NCBI GenBank assembly: GCA_017543645.1
Contig: JAFYFR010000110.1
Coordinates: 1 to 16,938 of the forward strand
DNA: 16,938 bases
Source of the DNA: Bacteroidales bacterium
Lineage (GTDB): Bacteria > Bacteroidota > Bacteroidia > Bacteroidales > UBA3824
Reading direction: 5' to 3'
Below are positions 7,930-15,291 of this stretch, piece by piece. Under the pieces are notes generated by a model that did not search any database, was not told the origin of the DNA, and was given only the letters and a program-made list of their open reading frames with translations. How positions within the stretch are numbered: position 1 is the first letter of the stretch; each line of letters starts with the position of its first letter. The position numbers and the translations under genes are program-made.

Positions 7930-8409
7930 TTAATTGCAGGTTGAGTTGTTTATTATTTGGTCTATAACGCTTAACGAAATATTGTTTGGATAGCCTCTGC
8001 TTGCGCAGAACCTTATCAGTTTGGCTTTTGCCTGCGGCGTGGAAAGGTCTTTGATAGTTTTTGCTTTTTTGGCGGTTTCGGTGGCGATTACATTTTTTTG
8101 CAAGTTGTCGGGGATGTTTCTCAGTGCGTTGTCGATTATGCCGGAATCAATCTTTTTGGCAGATAGCGCCGCACGTATTTTGATAACTCCCCATTTGCCG
8201 AATTTCACCTTGTCGTTGGCAAAGGCGTTGGCAAACCTTTGGTTGTCGATATATTTGTTTTTCACGAGGTAATCCAATCCTTTTCGGCACTCGTCGGGCG
8301 TGAGACCTTTGCCTGCGAGGTATTCCAAAGCGTCTGATTCGCATTTTTCGGATAGCGAACACATTGAGGCTAACTTGCCTAACACCATGTTGTAGTTGGA
8401 TTCAGCCAT
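7930..8409 (-). CDS. recX: Regulatory protein RecX
   Basis: The protein is 159 residues from the ATG at 8407-8409 and is made of the helical three-helix repeats of RecX, which binds the RecA filament and limits its extension and recombinase activity. The conserved blocks are visible: ALEYLAGKGLTPDECRKGLDYL, then NKYIDNQRFANAFANDKVKFGKWGVIKIRAAL (about residues 55-86), then the NIPDNLQ and TPQAKAKLIRFCASRGYP regions. The open frame continues upstream to 8628, but those extra residues are Arg/His-rich and are the shadow of the lipoprotein gene, so the later start is right. Its ATG shares one base with the lipoprotein stop (TAATG), a typical re-initiation junction. recA is not in this window. 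Confidence 0.93.
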   Translation of the reverse strand: MAESNYNMVLGKLASMCSLSEKCESDALEYLAGKGLTPDECRKGLDYLVKNKYIDNQRFANAFANDKVKFGKWGVIKIRAALSAKKIDSGIIDNALRNIPDNLQKNVIATETAKKAKTIKDLSTPQAKAKLIRFCASRGYPNNISLSVIDQIINNSTCN

Positions 8410-8804
8410 TATTCTGTTGCTTCTGTAAATTCGTAAAATGTTATGTAGTATTTTCCGTCCCGGCAGATAAACTGGAGCTGCTCGTTCATAAGACCTTCGC
8501 TGTATTTTACTTCGTAGCAGATGGATACGCGGGTGGTGTTGTCGATGGTGTCGGTGTAATACTTTGTGCGCTGATAGCTCAGTAGCGCGCCCATACGTTT
8601 TTGCTTTTGAACAAGGCCTTCTTTCCACACCTCTAACGGAGTGTGCTTGAGCGATTCTTGGTCAATGAGCGAAACTGCAGTTTCTATGTCGTTGTTGATT
8701 AGCATTTTGTAGAAAAACATTCCGGTTTCGTCGGCGTTTTTCACTGCGCATGATGTCAGAACAATGATAACCGCTGAGATAAATGTGATGGTGGCTGTTT
8801 TCAT
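8409..8804 (-). CDS. Small lipoprotein, NTF2-like (DUF4019/DUF3887-like)
   Basis: The 131-residue product begins with a short hydrophobic signal peptide and a lipobox LTSC with Cys19 as the lipidated residue, so it should be anchored in a membrane facing the periplasm or the cell surface. The mature part has the feel of an NTF2-like cone fold used by DUF4019/DUF3887/DUF4878 lipoproteins: a helix with a 'small-domain' pattern (FFYKMLINNDIETAVSLI, about 30-47), then W60 in PLEVWKEGL followed by MGALLSYQ, and four strands ending in FICRDGKYYITFYEF. No catalytic residues are evident. It lies 12 nt after the S46 peptidase and overlaps recX by 1 nt. Its role is unknown; a helper of the neighbouring exported peptidase is possible but not shown. 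Confidence 0.85.
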   Translation of the reverse strand: MKTATITFISAVIIVLTSCAVKNADETGMFFYKMLINNDIETAVSLIDQESLKHTPLEVWKEGLVQKQKRMGALLSYQRTKYYTDTIDNTTRVSICYEVKYSEGLMNEQLQFICRDGKYYITFYEFTEATE

Positions 8805-8816
8805 AGCTTGGTGTGT

Positions 8817-10952
8817 TTAGTTTTTAACAATGTCGAGTTCGTTGATGATGTGTTTTGCTCCGCCCACCTTGTCGATGAGGAACAGCACGTAGCGGATGTC
8901 TACCGAGATGTTGCGGCAGAGATCGCGGCTGTAGTAGATGTCGCTCATAGTGCCTTCCCAGTTGCGGTCGAAGTTGATGCCGATGAGGTTGCCGTCGGCG
9001 TTGACAACGGGGCTTCCTGAATTGCCGCCCGTGGTGTGGTTCGAGGCTATGAAGCATACGTGTATAGTACCGTCCTTGTCGGCGTATTGACCGTAGTCTT
9101 TGTTGCGGTGGAGCTCTTTCAGCTTTTCGGGTACGTGGTAGTCGTAGATGTCGGGATTGTCTTTGGCAATAACTCCGTCTAATGTTGTAAATGGCTTGTA
9201 CTCAATGCCATCGCGAGGCGACATACGCTCGTTTTTGCCGTAGGTGAAGCGCAGGGTGAAATTTGCGTCGGGAAACGGTATGCTTTCGGGCATATAATTG
9301 AGCAAAGCCCTTTGGTATTGGCGGTTGAGTTGGTTAATCTCAAAGTCGAACGAATCTATGTGCTTCATTATTTTTGTGATGTACATATTAATAAAGCCAT
9401 CCACAAAAGTTATAGCAGGGTCGTTTTCCAATGTTTTGTAAAATGGAGACAGAGCTTTTTGATTGCTGCTGTTTTTGGTTATTTGTTCGCCCAATTTTTT
9501 GCAAAAATCTTTCAGTTTGGTAGTGTCGGTAATGAGCGAATGATTGTAATAATGGTTGGTAAAGATTTGCGCCGAACCTTTGCACTCGTTAAAATATGTC
9601 TGTTTGAAATTTTCGGGCAGAAAGTTACTGCAACTATCGGCGTAGGTCTGCACCATTCGGCAAAACATCTTGCGTTCGAGTGCGCTGTCGCGAGAGACAA
9701 GGTTGTTTAAAATCTTTTGGCAGATGTTGTCAACCTCCTGACGTGTAGGTGCTGACGATAATTTTTTCAACAAAGTGCCCAAATCAAAAAACGGCAATGT
9801 GTAAATGGCTTCGGTAAAATAAGCATCGGCTCTGAGATACGTTTTTGACGTGTTGTAAAGATTGTTAAATTGCTGTGGCAGAGCGGCATATTGATTGTTT
9901 TTCTGCTGTATTGCCGTTACGAATTTTTGTTCAAACTCGCGCTTTTTTTCTACTGCGTTGAATTGTTTTAGTCCGAGAATTTCGCCTTCCCATTTCTTTT
10001 TGGCGTTTTCTACCGAGGCAAGGCGCGTGGTGTACATTAGTCTAACGGCACGGCTCTGGTTTATAGCCTCTTGCATGATGTCCATCTTTTGTGCGCGAAT
10101 CATTACGCGGGCAGGAAGTTCGATGTTGGCACTGTAAGCCACACCTGCCGCCGACTTGTACTCCTCGGTGCTGCCCGGAAATCCGAACACCATTGTGAAA
10201 TCGCCTTCGTTTACACCGTTGAGCGAAATCTTGAAATACTTTTTTGGCTTGTACGGCACATTGTCGGAGGATATTTCGGCGGGATTGTTGTCTTTGTCGG
10301 CATAAATCCTGAACATCGAGAAGTCGCCCGAGTGGCGCGGAAACATCCAGTTGTCGGTGTCGCCGCCAAAGTTGCCCACTGCCGACGGAGGACACCCTAC
10401 CAGACGTATATCCTTAAATGTTTTGTAGACGAATAGATAATACTGGTTTCCTGCATAGAATGACTCCACTTCGCAATTAAAATACGCGCCGTTTTTCTGC
10501 TTAGCCTCCTTAATTATCACCTTGGTTACGCTGTCGTTGTCGGCGGCGTTATTGTAACGGGCGGTAACGTCTTCCATATAGCTTAGAATGTTGACCGTTA
10601 GACCGTTGCATATAAGTTCGCCGTTTTTGTCCTTTGCCCAGAAACCGTCGGTAAGGATGTCGTTGTTGAGCGAGCTGTGTTTTTGAATGTAGCTGCGTCC
10701 GCAATGGTGGTTGGTAAGTATAAGTCCTTGATTAGAAACTAATTCTGCGGTACATCCACCTCCAAAAATCATAACGGCATCTTTCATACACGCCTTGTTT
10801 ACGCTGTAAATGTCCTCAGCGGTGAGTTTGAAGCCTTTTTGTTGCATATCGGCAATGCGCTGTTCGGCAAGTATGGGAAGCCACATACCGCCGTCGGCAA
10901 AAACCGCCACGCTCCAAAGCATTGACAATATACAGGTGAGTAATGTCCGCAT
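8817..10952 (-). CDS. Periplasmic S46-family dipeptidyl-peptidase, DPP11-like
   Basis: This 711-residue exported serine exopeptidase removes dipeptides from the N-terminus of oligopeptides, a route for feeding on peptides in Bacteroidota. A signal peptide ends at about A19 (VFA/DGG). The chymotrypsin-like triad is H83 in LTNHHCG, D219 in YADKD and S645 in GGNSGSP, with a helical domain (about 285-560) inserted between the catalytic parts, as in DPP7 and DPP11. The residue 18 after the catalytic serine, R663 in NFDRNWE, corresponds to the Arg that gives Porphyromonas gingivalis DPP11 its Asp/Glu (P1) preference; DPP7 has Gly there. I therefore predict acidic P1 specificity. There is no T9SS C-terminal sorting domain, so it should stay in the periplasm. 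It starts 29 nt after the hisIE stop with no promoter box seen between, so it may be read from the hisIE promoter. Confidence 0.95.
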   Translation of the reverse strand: MRTLLTCILSMLWSVAVFADGGMWLPILAEQRIADMQQKGFKLTAEDIYSVNKACMKDAVMIFGGGCTAELVSNQGLILTNHHCGRSYIQKHSSLNNDILTDGFWAKDKNGELICNGLTVNILSYMEDVTARYNNAADNDSVTKVIIKEAKQKNGAYFNCEVESFYAGNQYYLFVYKTFKDIRLVGCPPSAVGNFGGDTDNWMFPRHSGDFSMFRIYADKDNNPAEISSDNVPYKPKKYFKISLNGVNEGDFTMVFGFPGSTEEYKSAAGVAYSANIELPARVMIRAQKMDIMQEAINQSRAVRLMYTTRLASVENAKKKWEGEILGLKQFNAVEKKREFEQKFVTAIQQKNNQYAALPQQFNNLYNTSKTYLRADAYFTEAIYTLPFFDLGTLLKKLSSAPTRQEVDNICQKILNNLVSRDSALERKMFCRMVQTYADSCSNFLPENFKQTYFNECKGSAQIFTNHYYNHSLITDTTKLKDFCKKLGEQITKNSSNQKALSPFYKTLENDPAITFVDGFINMYITKIMKHIDSFDFEINQLNRQYQRALLNYMPESIPFPDANFTLRFTYGKNERMSPRDGIEYKPFTTLDGVIAKDNPDIYDYHVPEKLKELHRNKDYGQYADKDGTIHVCFIASNHTTGGNSGSPVVNADGNLIGINFDRNWEGTMSDIYYSRDLCRNISVDIRYVLFLIDKVGGAKHIINELDIVKN

Positions 10953-10960
10953 TTATTTAA

Positions 10961-10977
10961 TTATGAATTATGAATTA
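10961..10977. repeat. Tandem heptamer (TTATGAA) in the hisIE-S46 spacer
   Basis: The plus strand carries TTATGAA twice in a row followed by TTA, in the 29-bp gap between the hisIE stop and the S46 start. It forms the leader immediately 5' of the peptidase start codon (TTCATAA twice on the coding strand). Short repeats of this sort are common in AT-rich bacterial spacers. A role is not evident. Confidence 0.5.
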
Positions 10978-10981
10978 CTAA

Positions 10982-11572
10982 TTATTCGCTGTGCCTGCCT
11001 TTCAGAACGCCAACCACGTCTTCTATTTTTTTACCTTTTGCGCTGAGCAGTACAATGGTATGGTAGAGAAGGTCGGCGGCTTCGTTTAGGAAAAGCGAGT
11101 CGTTGTTGTCTTTTGATTCGATTACGAGTTCCACAGCCTCTTCGCCCACTTTTTTTGCAATCTTGTTGACACCCTCGCGGAAAAGTTTGGTGGTGTAGCT
11201 ACCGGCGGGACGATCGGCGTTGCGCTTGTCGATAAATTTCTGTAAATAAGAGAGAAAACCGATGTTGCTCTCCTCAAAATCGAAACACGAAGTGGTACCT
11301 TTGTGGCAAGTTGGGCCGTCGGCTTTTGCCTTTATAAGGATTGTGTCGTTGTCGCAGTCGGTGAAAATCTCCTTTACGTGGAGAAAGTTGCCCGAAGTCT
11401 CGCCCTTGGTCCAAAGGCAGTTGCGGCTGCGCGACCAGAATGTTACCTTTTTGGTTTCCTGTGTAATTTTGAAACTCTCCTCGTTCATGTAGCCGAGCAT
11501 CAGCACCTGAAGTGTCTGATAATCTTGTATGATGGCGGGAATCAGTCCGCCCTGTTTGTTAAAATCCAGCAT
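10982..11572 (-). CDS. hisIE: Bifunctional phosphoribosyl-AMP cyclohydrolase / phosphoribosyl-ATP pyrophosphatase
   Basis: This 196-residue fusion carries out steps 2 and 3 of histidine biosynthesis in the cytosol: HisE hydrolyses PR-ATP to PR-AMP, and HisI opens the purine ring to give ProFAR. The HisI half (about 1-105) has the signature [19 protein letters not shown] (44-62), magnesium-binding D72/D74/D76 and zinc-binding C73, C89 and C96. The HisE half (about 107-196) has the [10 protein letters not shown] (141-150) and NEAADLLYH (163-171) helices that hold the catalytic acidic residues. Both halves look intact. None of the other his genes is in the window, so this one stands apart from any his operon visible here. 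A strong Bacteroidota promoter match lies directly upstream, making hisIE the first gene of the long minus-strand run. Confidence 0.96.
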   Translation of the reverse strand: MLDFNKQGGLIPAIIQDYQTLQVLMLGYMNEESFKITQETKKVTFWSRSRNCLWTKGETSGNFLHVKEIFTDCDNDTILIKAKADGPTCHKGTTSCFDFEESNIGFLSYLQKFIDKRNADRPAGSYTTKLFREGVNKIAKKVGEEAVELVIESKDNNDSLFLNEAADLLYHTIVLLSAKGKKIEDVVGVLKGRHSE

Positions 11573-11600
11573 TTAAAATATTCTTTAATTAATACAAACG

Positions 11601-11632
11601 CAAAGGTAAGAAATGTGGGTGAAAAAAGCAAA
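11601..11632 (-). promoter_or_regulatory. Bacteroidota sigma-ABfr-type promoter for hisIE and possibly the genes after it
   Basis: On the minus strand TTTG (complement of 11629-11632) is followed after exactly 20 nt by TACCTTTG (complement of 11601-11608). This matches the Bacteroides consensus TTTG-N19-21-TAnnTTTG. Transcription would start near 11594, leaving a leader of about 22 nt before the hisIE ATG at 11570-11572. It is the best promoter match I saw in the window, and no equal match was seen in the junctions of the nine genes downstream. Confidence 0.75.
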
Positions 11633-11655
11633 CTGCGGCGTTATTTTTTGCGACA

Positions 11656-13587
11656 TTATTCAACTGTTAAATCGTTGGCTATCATACGCACGTGGTATTG
11701 CTGGATTTCGGCTTTCAGAAGGTTGAGCATCTGCTGTTCCTGTTCGGGGTAACGTTCTATGAGATTGTTAGTTAGAAAAACGTCTTCGTCTGGGATGAAA
11801 AATCCAGTCTCGTTTGTGCCGTCGAACTGAAGAAAAAACTTCCCTTGAGAAATCTGATAGAGCGGTTCGCTGAAATTTACCACATAACCTGCTGTGTCGG
11901 TGGTGTTAAAATACGAATTGCCGAACGAGATGTATGGTTTGTCGAAATTGAGGTAGTCTAAAATAGTTGGCGTGATGTCGGTTTGGCAGAACAGTTTTTC
12001 GGAAATCTGCTTGATGCCGTCTTTGTGATAAAAAAGTATAGGAACACGGAACACATTTCGATCTGTGGTGTATTCGTTGCTCAACGGCTGGTTGGTATGG
12101 TCGGCGGTGATTACAAACAGCGTGTTGTTGAACCAAGGATACTCTTTCATCTTATTGAAAAACAGTCTGATAGCATTGTCGGTATACTCTATGCACTTGG
12201 TTATTGGATGTGGACCTTCGGGAAAACGCTCCTTGTATTTATCGGGAATACGGAACGGATTGTGCGATGTGGCGGTAAAACAGGCTGTTACAAACGGTTG
12301 CGGAATTTCGCCCATGCTTTTGGCATAATATTGCAGAAACTCCTCGTCCCAGATAGCCCAGTGTCCGTCGAAATCGTCCATGGCGTGGAATGTGGTGTCG
12401 GCGCAGTATTCTGTCATGCCGTAGTAGTCTTGAAAACCGGCGAGCCGCGAAAAATTCAAAAAACCCATGCTTCCGTTTGGTGCTCCGTGGTAAAAAGCTG
12501 AATAATAACCTTTTGGTTTTAAGAGCGATGCAATGCTGTTTACCTTGTTGTTTGAATACATTCCCATAAAAAAGTGGTCGGTGAGGTAGGGGATGCCTGC
12601 GAGTATGCTTGGCATTGCGTCGATAGACTTTCGCCCAGTGGCAAAAGAATTTTTGAAAGTAAGTCCTTGATTATAAAGTGAATCTAAAAATGGCGTATAT
12701 CCTGTTCCGCCGTTTAAAAAACCTGAATACTCCTGTCCGAAACTCTCTAAAATCAGGATTACCACGTTGATGTTTTTGAACTCTCCTTCGGGTTTGGGAG
12801 TGTGGAGCGGCGTATAAATATTTATAAGTTCGTCGGGCGAAAAATATCCGGGATCGGTGAGCGCGATGTCGCCCATGGTGCGGAGAATACAATATGGCGA
12901 ATTTAGCACCACAGCCGATTCGTTGCTCTTGCGGATATACTCGTTGGCGTTGTTCATGTTCATTGGGCGGTGGTCGTTGTCAACAAAGATGCTGCCTCTT
13001 ACTCCTGCCAAAAACAGGTATATCGCAACCAACGTAAGCGGAAGCACTTTGAGAGTGTAAAATCTTGTTTTGCTGTAACATCCATTGTATTTTGGCTTGT
13101 AGTAAAATTTTATCAGAATAAAAATCAGCACCGCCGCAGCAATAGTGAGATACCAGTAGTCCACAACACCTTTTAAAAATATCCCCACTAAATTGGTCTC
13201 GTTTGAAAACTCCTTGAAAAACGAGAAGTTAGTCCTCCGTCCGTTGAAACGGAAAAATGCCGCGTCGAAAATGTTGGCAAAAATGCCCAAAGATACTGGG
13301 ATAACGAACAGCCATTTGGCAATATTTTGGTATAAGTGGTTGAAAGCAAACCTGAAGGGCATCATCATCATCACCAAGCTTACCGCCGTGAGGTAAAAAA
13401 TAGCCGCGATGTCGTATTTGATTCCGCCACCGAAAAGCGTGATATAGTGCGAAAAGTCAATTTCGCCAAAAAAGTCCTGATTAGCAGCCACAAACACTAT
13501 TCTGCACACCATTAATAATACTAACGCGAGCAAAAAGTTGACCGCATACTGTACAATTGGCAATTTTGCAAAGGCAGGGATTCGCAT
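11656..13587 (-). CDS. LTA synthase/MdoB-family membrane phosphotransferase (alkaline phosphatase/sulfatase superfamily)
   Basis: The 643-residue protein has five predicted membrane helices (about 13-35, 55-76, 90-110, 143-163, 178-198) and an exported sulfatase-fold domain (about 270-600). Proteins of this COG1368 type move phosphoglycerol or phosphoethanolamine from a phospholipid headgroup to a glycan or lipid on the outer face of the inner membrane. Metal and catalytic sites can be placed: E281 in ILESFGQEY, nucleophile position S321 in GRKSIDAMPSI (Thr in staphylococcal LtaS), H442 in SHNPF, and D496/H497 in TADHTNQP. This is more like the phosphotransferases than true sulfatases, since the C/S-x-P-x-R sulfatase signature is absent. 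It starts 4 nt after the GT9 stop and ends the operon. The acceptor is probably the envelope glycan made with the upstream GT9 enzyme, an inference from context. Confidence 0.9.
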   Translation of the reverse strand: MRIPAFAKLPIVQYAVNFLLALVLLMVCRIVFVAANQDFFGEIDFSHYITLFGGGIKYDIAAIFYLTAVSLVMMMMPFRFAFNHLYQNIAKWLFVIPVSLGIFANIFDAAFFRFNGRRTNFSFFKEFSNETNLVGIFLKGVVDYWYLTIAAAVLIFILIKFYYKPKYNGCYSKTRFYTLKVLPLTLVAIYLFLAGVRGSIFVDNDHRPMNMNNANEYIRKSNESAVVLNSPYCILRTMGDIALTDPGYFSPDELINIYTPLHTPKPEGEFKNINVVILILESFGQEYSGFLNGGTGYTPFLDSLYNQGLTFKNSFATGRKSIDAMPSILAGIPYLTDHFFMGMYSNNKVNSIASLLKPKGYYSAFYHGAPNGSMGFLNFSRLAGFQDYYGMTEYCADTTFHAMDDFDGHWAIWDEEFLQYYAKSMGEIPQPFVTACFTATSHNPFRIPDKYKERFPEGPHPITKCIEYTDNAIRLFFNKMKEYPWFNNTLFVITADHTNQPLSNEYTTDRNVFRVPILFYHKDGIKQISEKLFCQTDITPTILDYLNFDKPYISFGNSYFNTTDTAGYVVNFSEPLYQISQGKFFLQFDGTNETGFFIPDEDVFLTNNLIERYPEQEQQMLNLLKAEIQQYHVRMIANDLTVE

Positions 13588-13591
13588 TTTA

Positions 13592-14626
13592 TTATTGTTT
13601 GAGAATTTTTTCTACCACCATTTCGGCTGTTATATCGTTGAGGCATTGATATTTGCTGCTGAGTTTGCACTCTTTGTTGCCATATATAGAGCATGGACGG
13701 CAGGGTAGGGGAAGCTGTACAGCGTCGTCCTCCTGCTGGTTGAATCCGAAAAATCCCGCCGCCGGATGTGTTGCGCCCCAGACCGAAACCGTCCTTGTGC
13801 CAACGAGCGAGGCGAGGTGCATATTCGCGCTGTCCATCGACACCATGCAGTCGAGGTGCGAAATCAATATCAGCTCGTTGGCAAGTCCTCCGAGCTTGCC
13901 TGCCACGCTGATGGCACCTTGATAAGAGTTGTGCCAGCCTTCCAAAACTGCGGTTTCATTGCTTCCTGCGCCAAAGAGAAAAACCTTTAACCCTTTTTCT
14001 GTCAGAGATTTCACCACGTTTTCCATGGTCTTGAGCGGAAGAATCTTTCCTTTGTGGGCAGCAAACGGCGCGATGCCAATCCATTGCGAGTTTTTTTCGC
14101 CGGTTACAGCCGACACCTCTGCCGGAATGGAAACGTCCTTGCCTTGGAAAACCGATTTGAAATCCAAATCAAACTGGAATCCGAGTTTTGAAAAAACTTC
14201 CTGATATCGTGAGATGGTGGTTTTCAATTGATTACTGTTGACTGCGCCTTTGTGGGTAAGCCGTTTTTTCTCAAGCCGCCCTTTGTCGATTACTTGGTTT
14301 TTGATTCCGGCTAAAAAAGTTCTAAAACGTAAATATTTGGTTCTTAATACGTTGTGTAAGTCAGCAAAGGCATCCACCTTCATTTCCTTGATTTTGCGGA
14401 AAAGACGGTTCAAGCCAGCGAGCCCCTTGTAGTCGTTTTTTAAATCAATACCTATAAATTTCACGTTTTCGGGCAATTGCGCAAACATTGGCGCGAAATT
14501 CTTACGGCTTAGGAAAACAATTTCCAAGTCTTTGAATTTGTTAGCCAACGACCACACCACAGGCACGCACATAGCCACGTCGCCCATAGCCGAAAAACGT
14601 GTTATTAGTAACCTTTTGATTTTCAT
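13592..14626 (-). CDS. Glycosyltransferase family 9 (heptosyltransferase-like)
   Basis: The 344-residue GT-B protein resembles ADP-heptose:LPS heptosyltransferases, which add sugars to lipopolysaccharide core on the cytoplasmic face of the inner membrane. The N-terminal phosphate-binding loop is RFSAMGDVAMCVP (10-22), with D16 at the position of the catalytic Asp of WaaC-like enzymes. The C-terminal half has GIAPFAAHKGKILP (184-197) and the nucleotide-sugar motif SMDSANMHLASLVGT (263-277). Near the end is a Cys pattern C309-x2-C312-x7-C320-x7-C328, a trait seen in part of this family. The start overlaps the DUF4254 stop by 1 nt (TAATG), and the phosphotransferase follows 4 nt after its end. 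The actual sugar donor and acceptor cannot be told from sequence; heptose is only the family default. Confidence 0.92.
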   Translation of the reverse strand: MKIKRLLITRFSAMGDVAMCVPVVWSLANKFKDLEIVFLSRKNFAPMFAQLPENVKFIGIDLKNDYKGLAGLNRLFRKIKEMKVDAFADLHNVLRTKYLRFRTFLAGIKNQVIDKGRLEKKRLTHKGAVNSNQLKTTISRYQEVFSKLGFQFDLDFKSVFQGKDVSIPAEVSAVTGEKNSQWIGIAPFAAHKGKILPLKTMENVVKSLTEKGLKVFLFGAGSNETAVLEGWHNSYQGAISVAGKLGGLANELILISHLDCMVSMDSANMHLASLVGTRTVSVWGATHPAAGFFGFNQQEDDAVQLPLPCRPCSIYGNKECKLSSKYQCLNDITAEMVVEKILKQ

Positions 14627-15231
14627 TATTTTGCGCCGTAGAGTACGGGATTGAGGTTGGGGTCGTTGTACATCTTCATCTGTTTGTAAACTTTCATGTA
14701 CTTCTTACCCTCCGAAATATCGTTTAAAAGCTGGTCGATAGCGGTGCCGAGGTCTTTTTTCTGTTCCAAAAGGACGTTAAGCTTGTTTTGGCATTGCGCT
14801 TTGTGTTCGGCAGAAACGTCGGAACGCAAAACCTGCTCCTGCATATGATAAATTTTTAGAGCCAAAATGCTGAAACGGTCAACCGCCCATGCGGGTGATT
14901 CTGTGTTGATTACAGCGTTGTCGGCTATTTTTACACCTTTATATTTATCAAGAAAATAACTGTCGATAAGTTCCACTAAATCAGTTCTGTCCTGATTGCT
15001 CTTGTCGATGCGGCGTTTGATTTTGAGAGCTTCCACGGGGTCGATTTCGGGATTGCGGATAATGTCTTCTAAATGCCATTGAACAGTGTCGATCCAGTTT
15101 TTAAGGTAGAGGTAATACTCTATTGTCTTGATTTCAAATGGATTGTTGATAGGAGTGTCAACATTGTCGTTTTTATGGTAATCGTTAATCGACTGTTCAA
15201 ATATTTTCCAAGAGTTTTCTGTAAAAGTCAT
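14626..15231 (-). CDS. DUF4254 protein, first gene of the envelope-glycan operon
   Basis: This 201-residue, all-helical cytosolic protein of unknown function belongs to DUF4254. Family blocks are clear: WHLEDIIRNPEIDPVEALKIKRRIDKSNQDRTDLVELID (about 46-84), then SPAWAVDRFSILALKIYHM (about 112-130), and a C-terminal GKKYMKVYKQMKMYNDPNLNP. In Bacteroidota such genes often sit beside GT9 glycosyltransferases, and here the two share one base (TAATG). The open frame extends to a TTG at 15267, but that codon lies inside the -7 promoter box, so the ATG at 15229-15231 is the better start. It has no signal peptide or membrane helix. It may be a partner or regulator of the GT9 enzyme; the function is not known. 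Confidence 0.9.
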   Translation of the reverse strand: MTFTENSWKIFEQSINDYHKNDNVDTPINNPFEIKTIEYYLYLKNWIDTVQWHLEDIIRNPEIDPVEALKIKRRIDKSNQDRTDLVELIDSYFLDKYKGVKIADNAVINTESPAWAVDRFSILALKIYHMQEQVLRSDVSAEHKAQCQNKLNVLLEQKKDLGTAIDQLLNDISEGKKYMKVYKQMKMYNDPNLNPVLYGAK

Positions 15232-15264
15232 ACTTGTATATATTATTTGGTTAAAAATCCGTGG

Positions 15265-15272
15265 CAAAGATA
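15265..15272 (-). promoter_or_regulatory. Bacteroidota -7 promoter box for the DUF4254-GT9-phosphotransferase operon
   Basis: The minus strand reads TATCTTTG, a full TAnnTTTG match, 33 nt upstream of the DUF4254 ATG in the 60-bp spacer after the deoxynucleoside kinase. No TTTG is present at the expected -33 distance; the region there is an A/T run. The box fixes the choice of start codon for DUF4254, since a start at 15267 would fall within it. Confidence 0.55.
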
Positions 15273-15291
15273 TTAAAAAAAATATTAAGTT

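Noticed and set aside
8410..8628. N-terminal extension of RecX by 73 residues
   Set aside because: The extra stretch is Arg/His-rich and lies out of frame inside the lipoprotein gene; the TAATG junction gives a proper start at 8409.
11303..11752. Plus-strand open frame of 149 codons opposite hisIE and its promoter
   Set aside because: It crosses the strong minus-strand promoter and has no recognisable protein features; it is a shadow frame.
15232..15267. TTG start that would lengthen DUF4254 by 12 residues
   Set aside because: The TTG is part of the TATCTTTG -7 box, so it would lie upstream of the transcript start.
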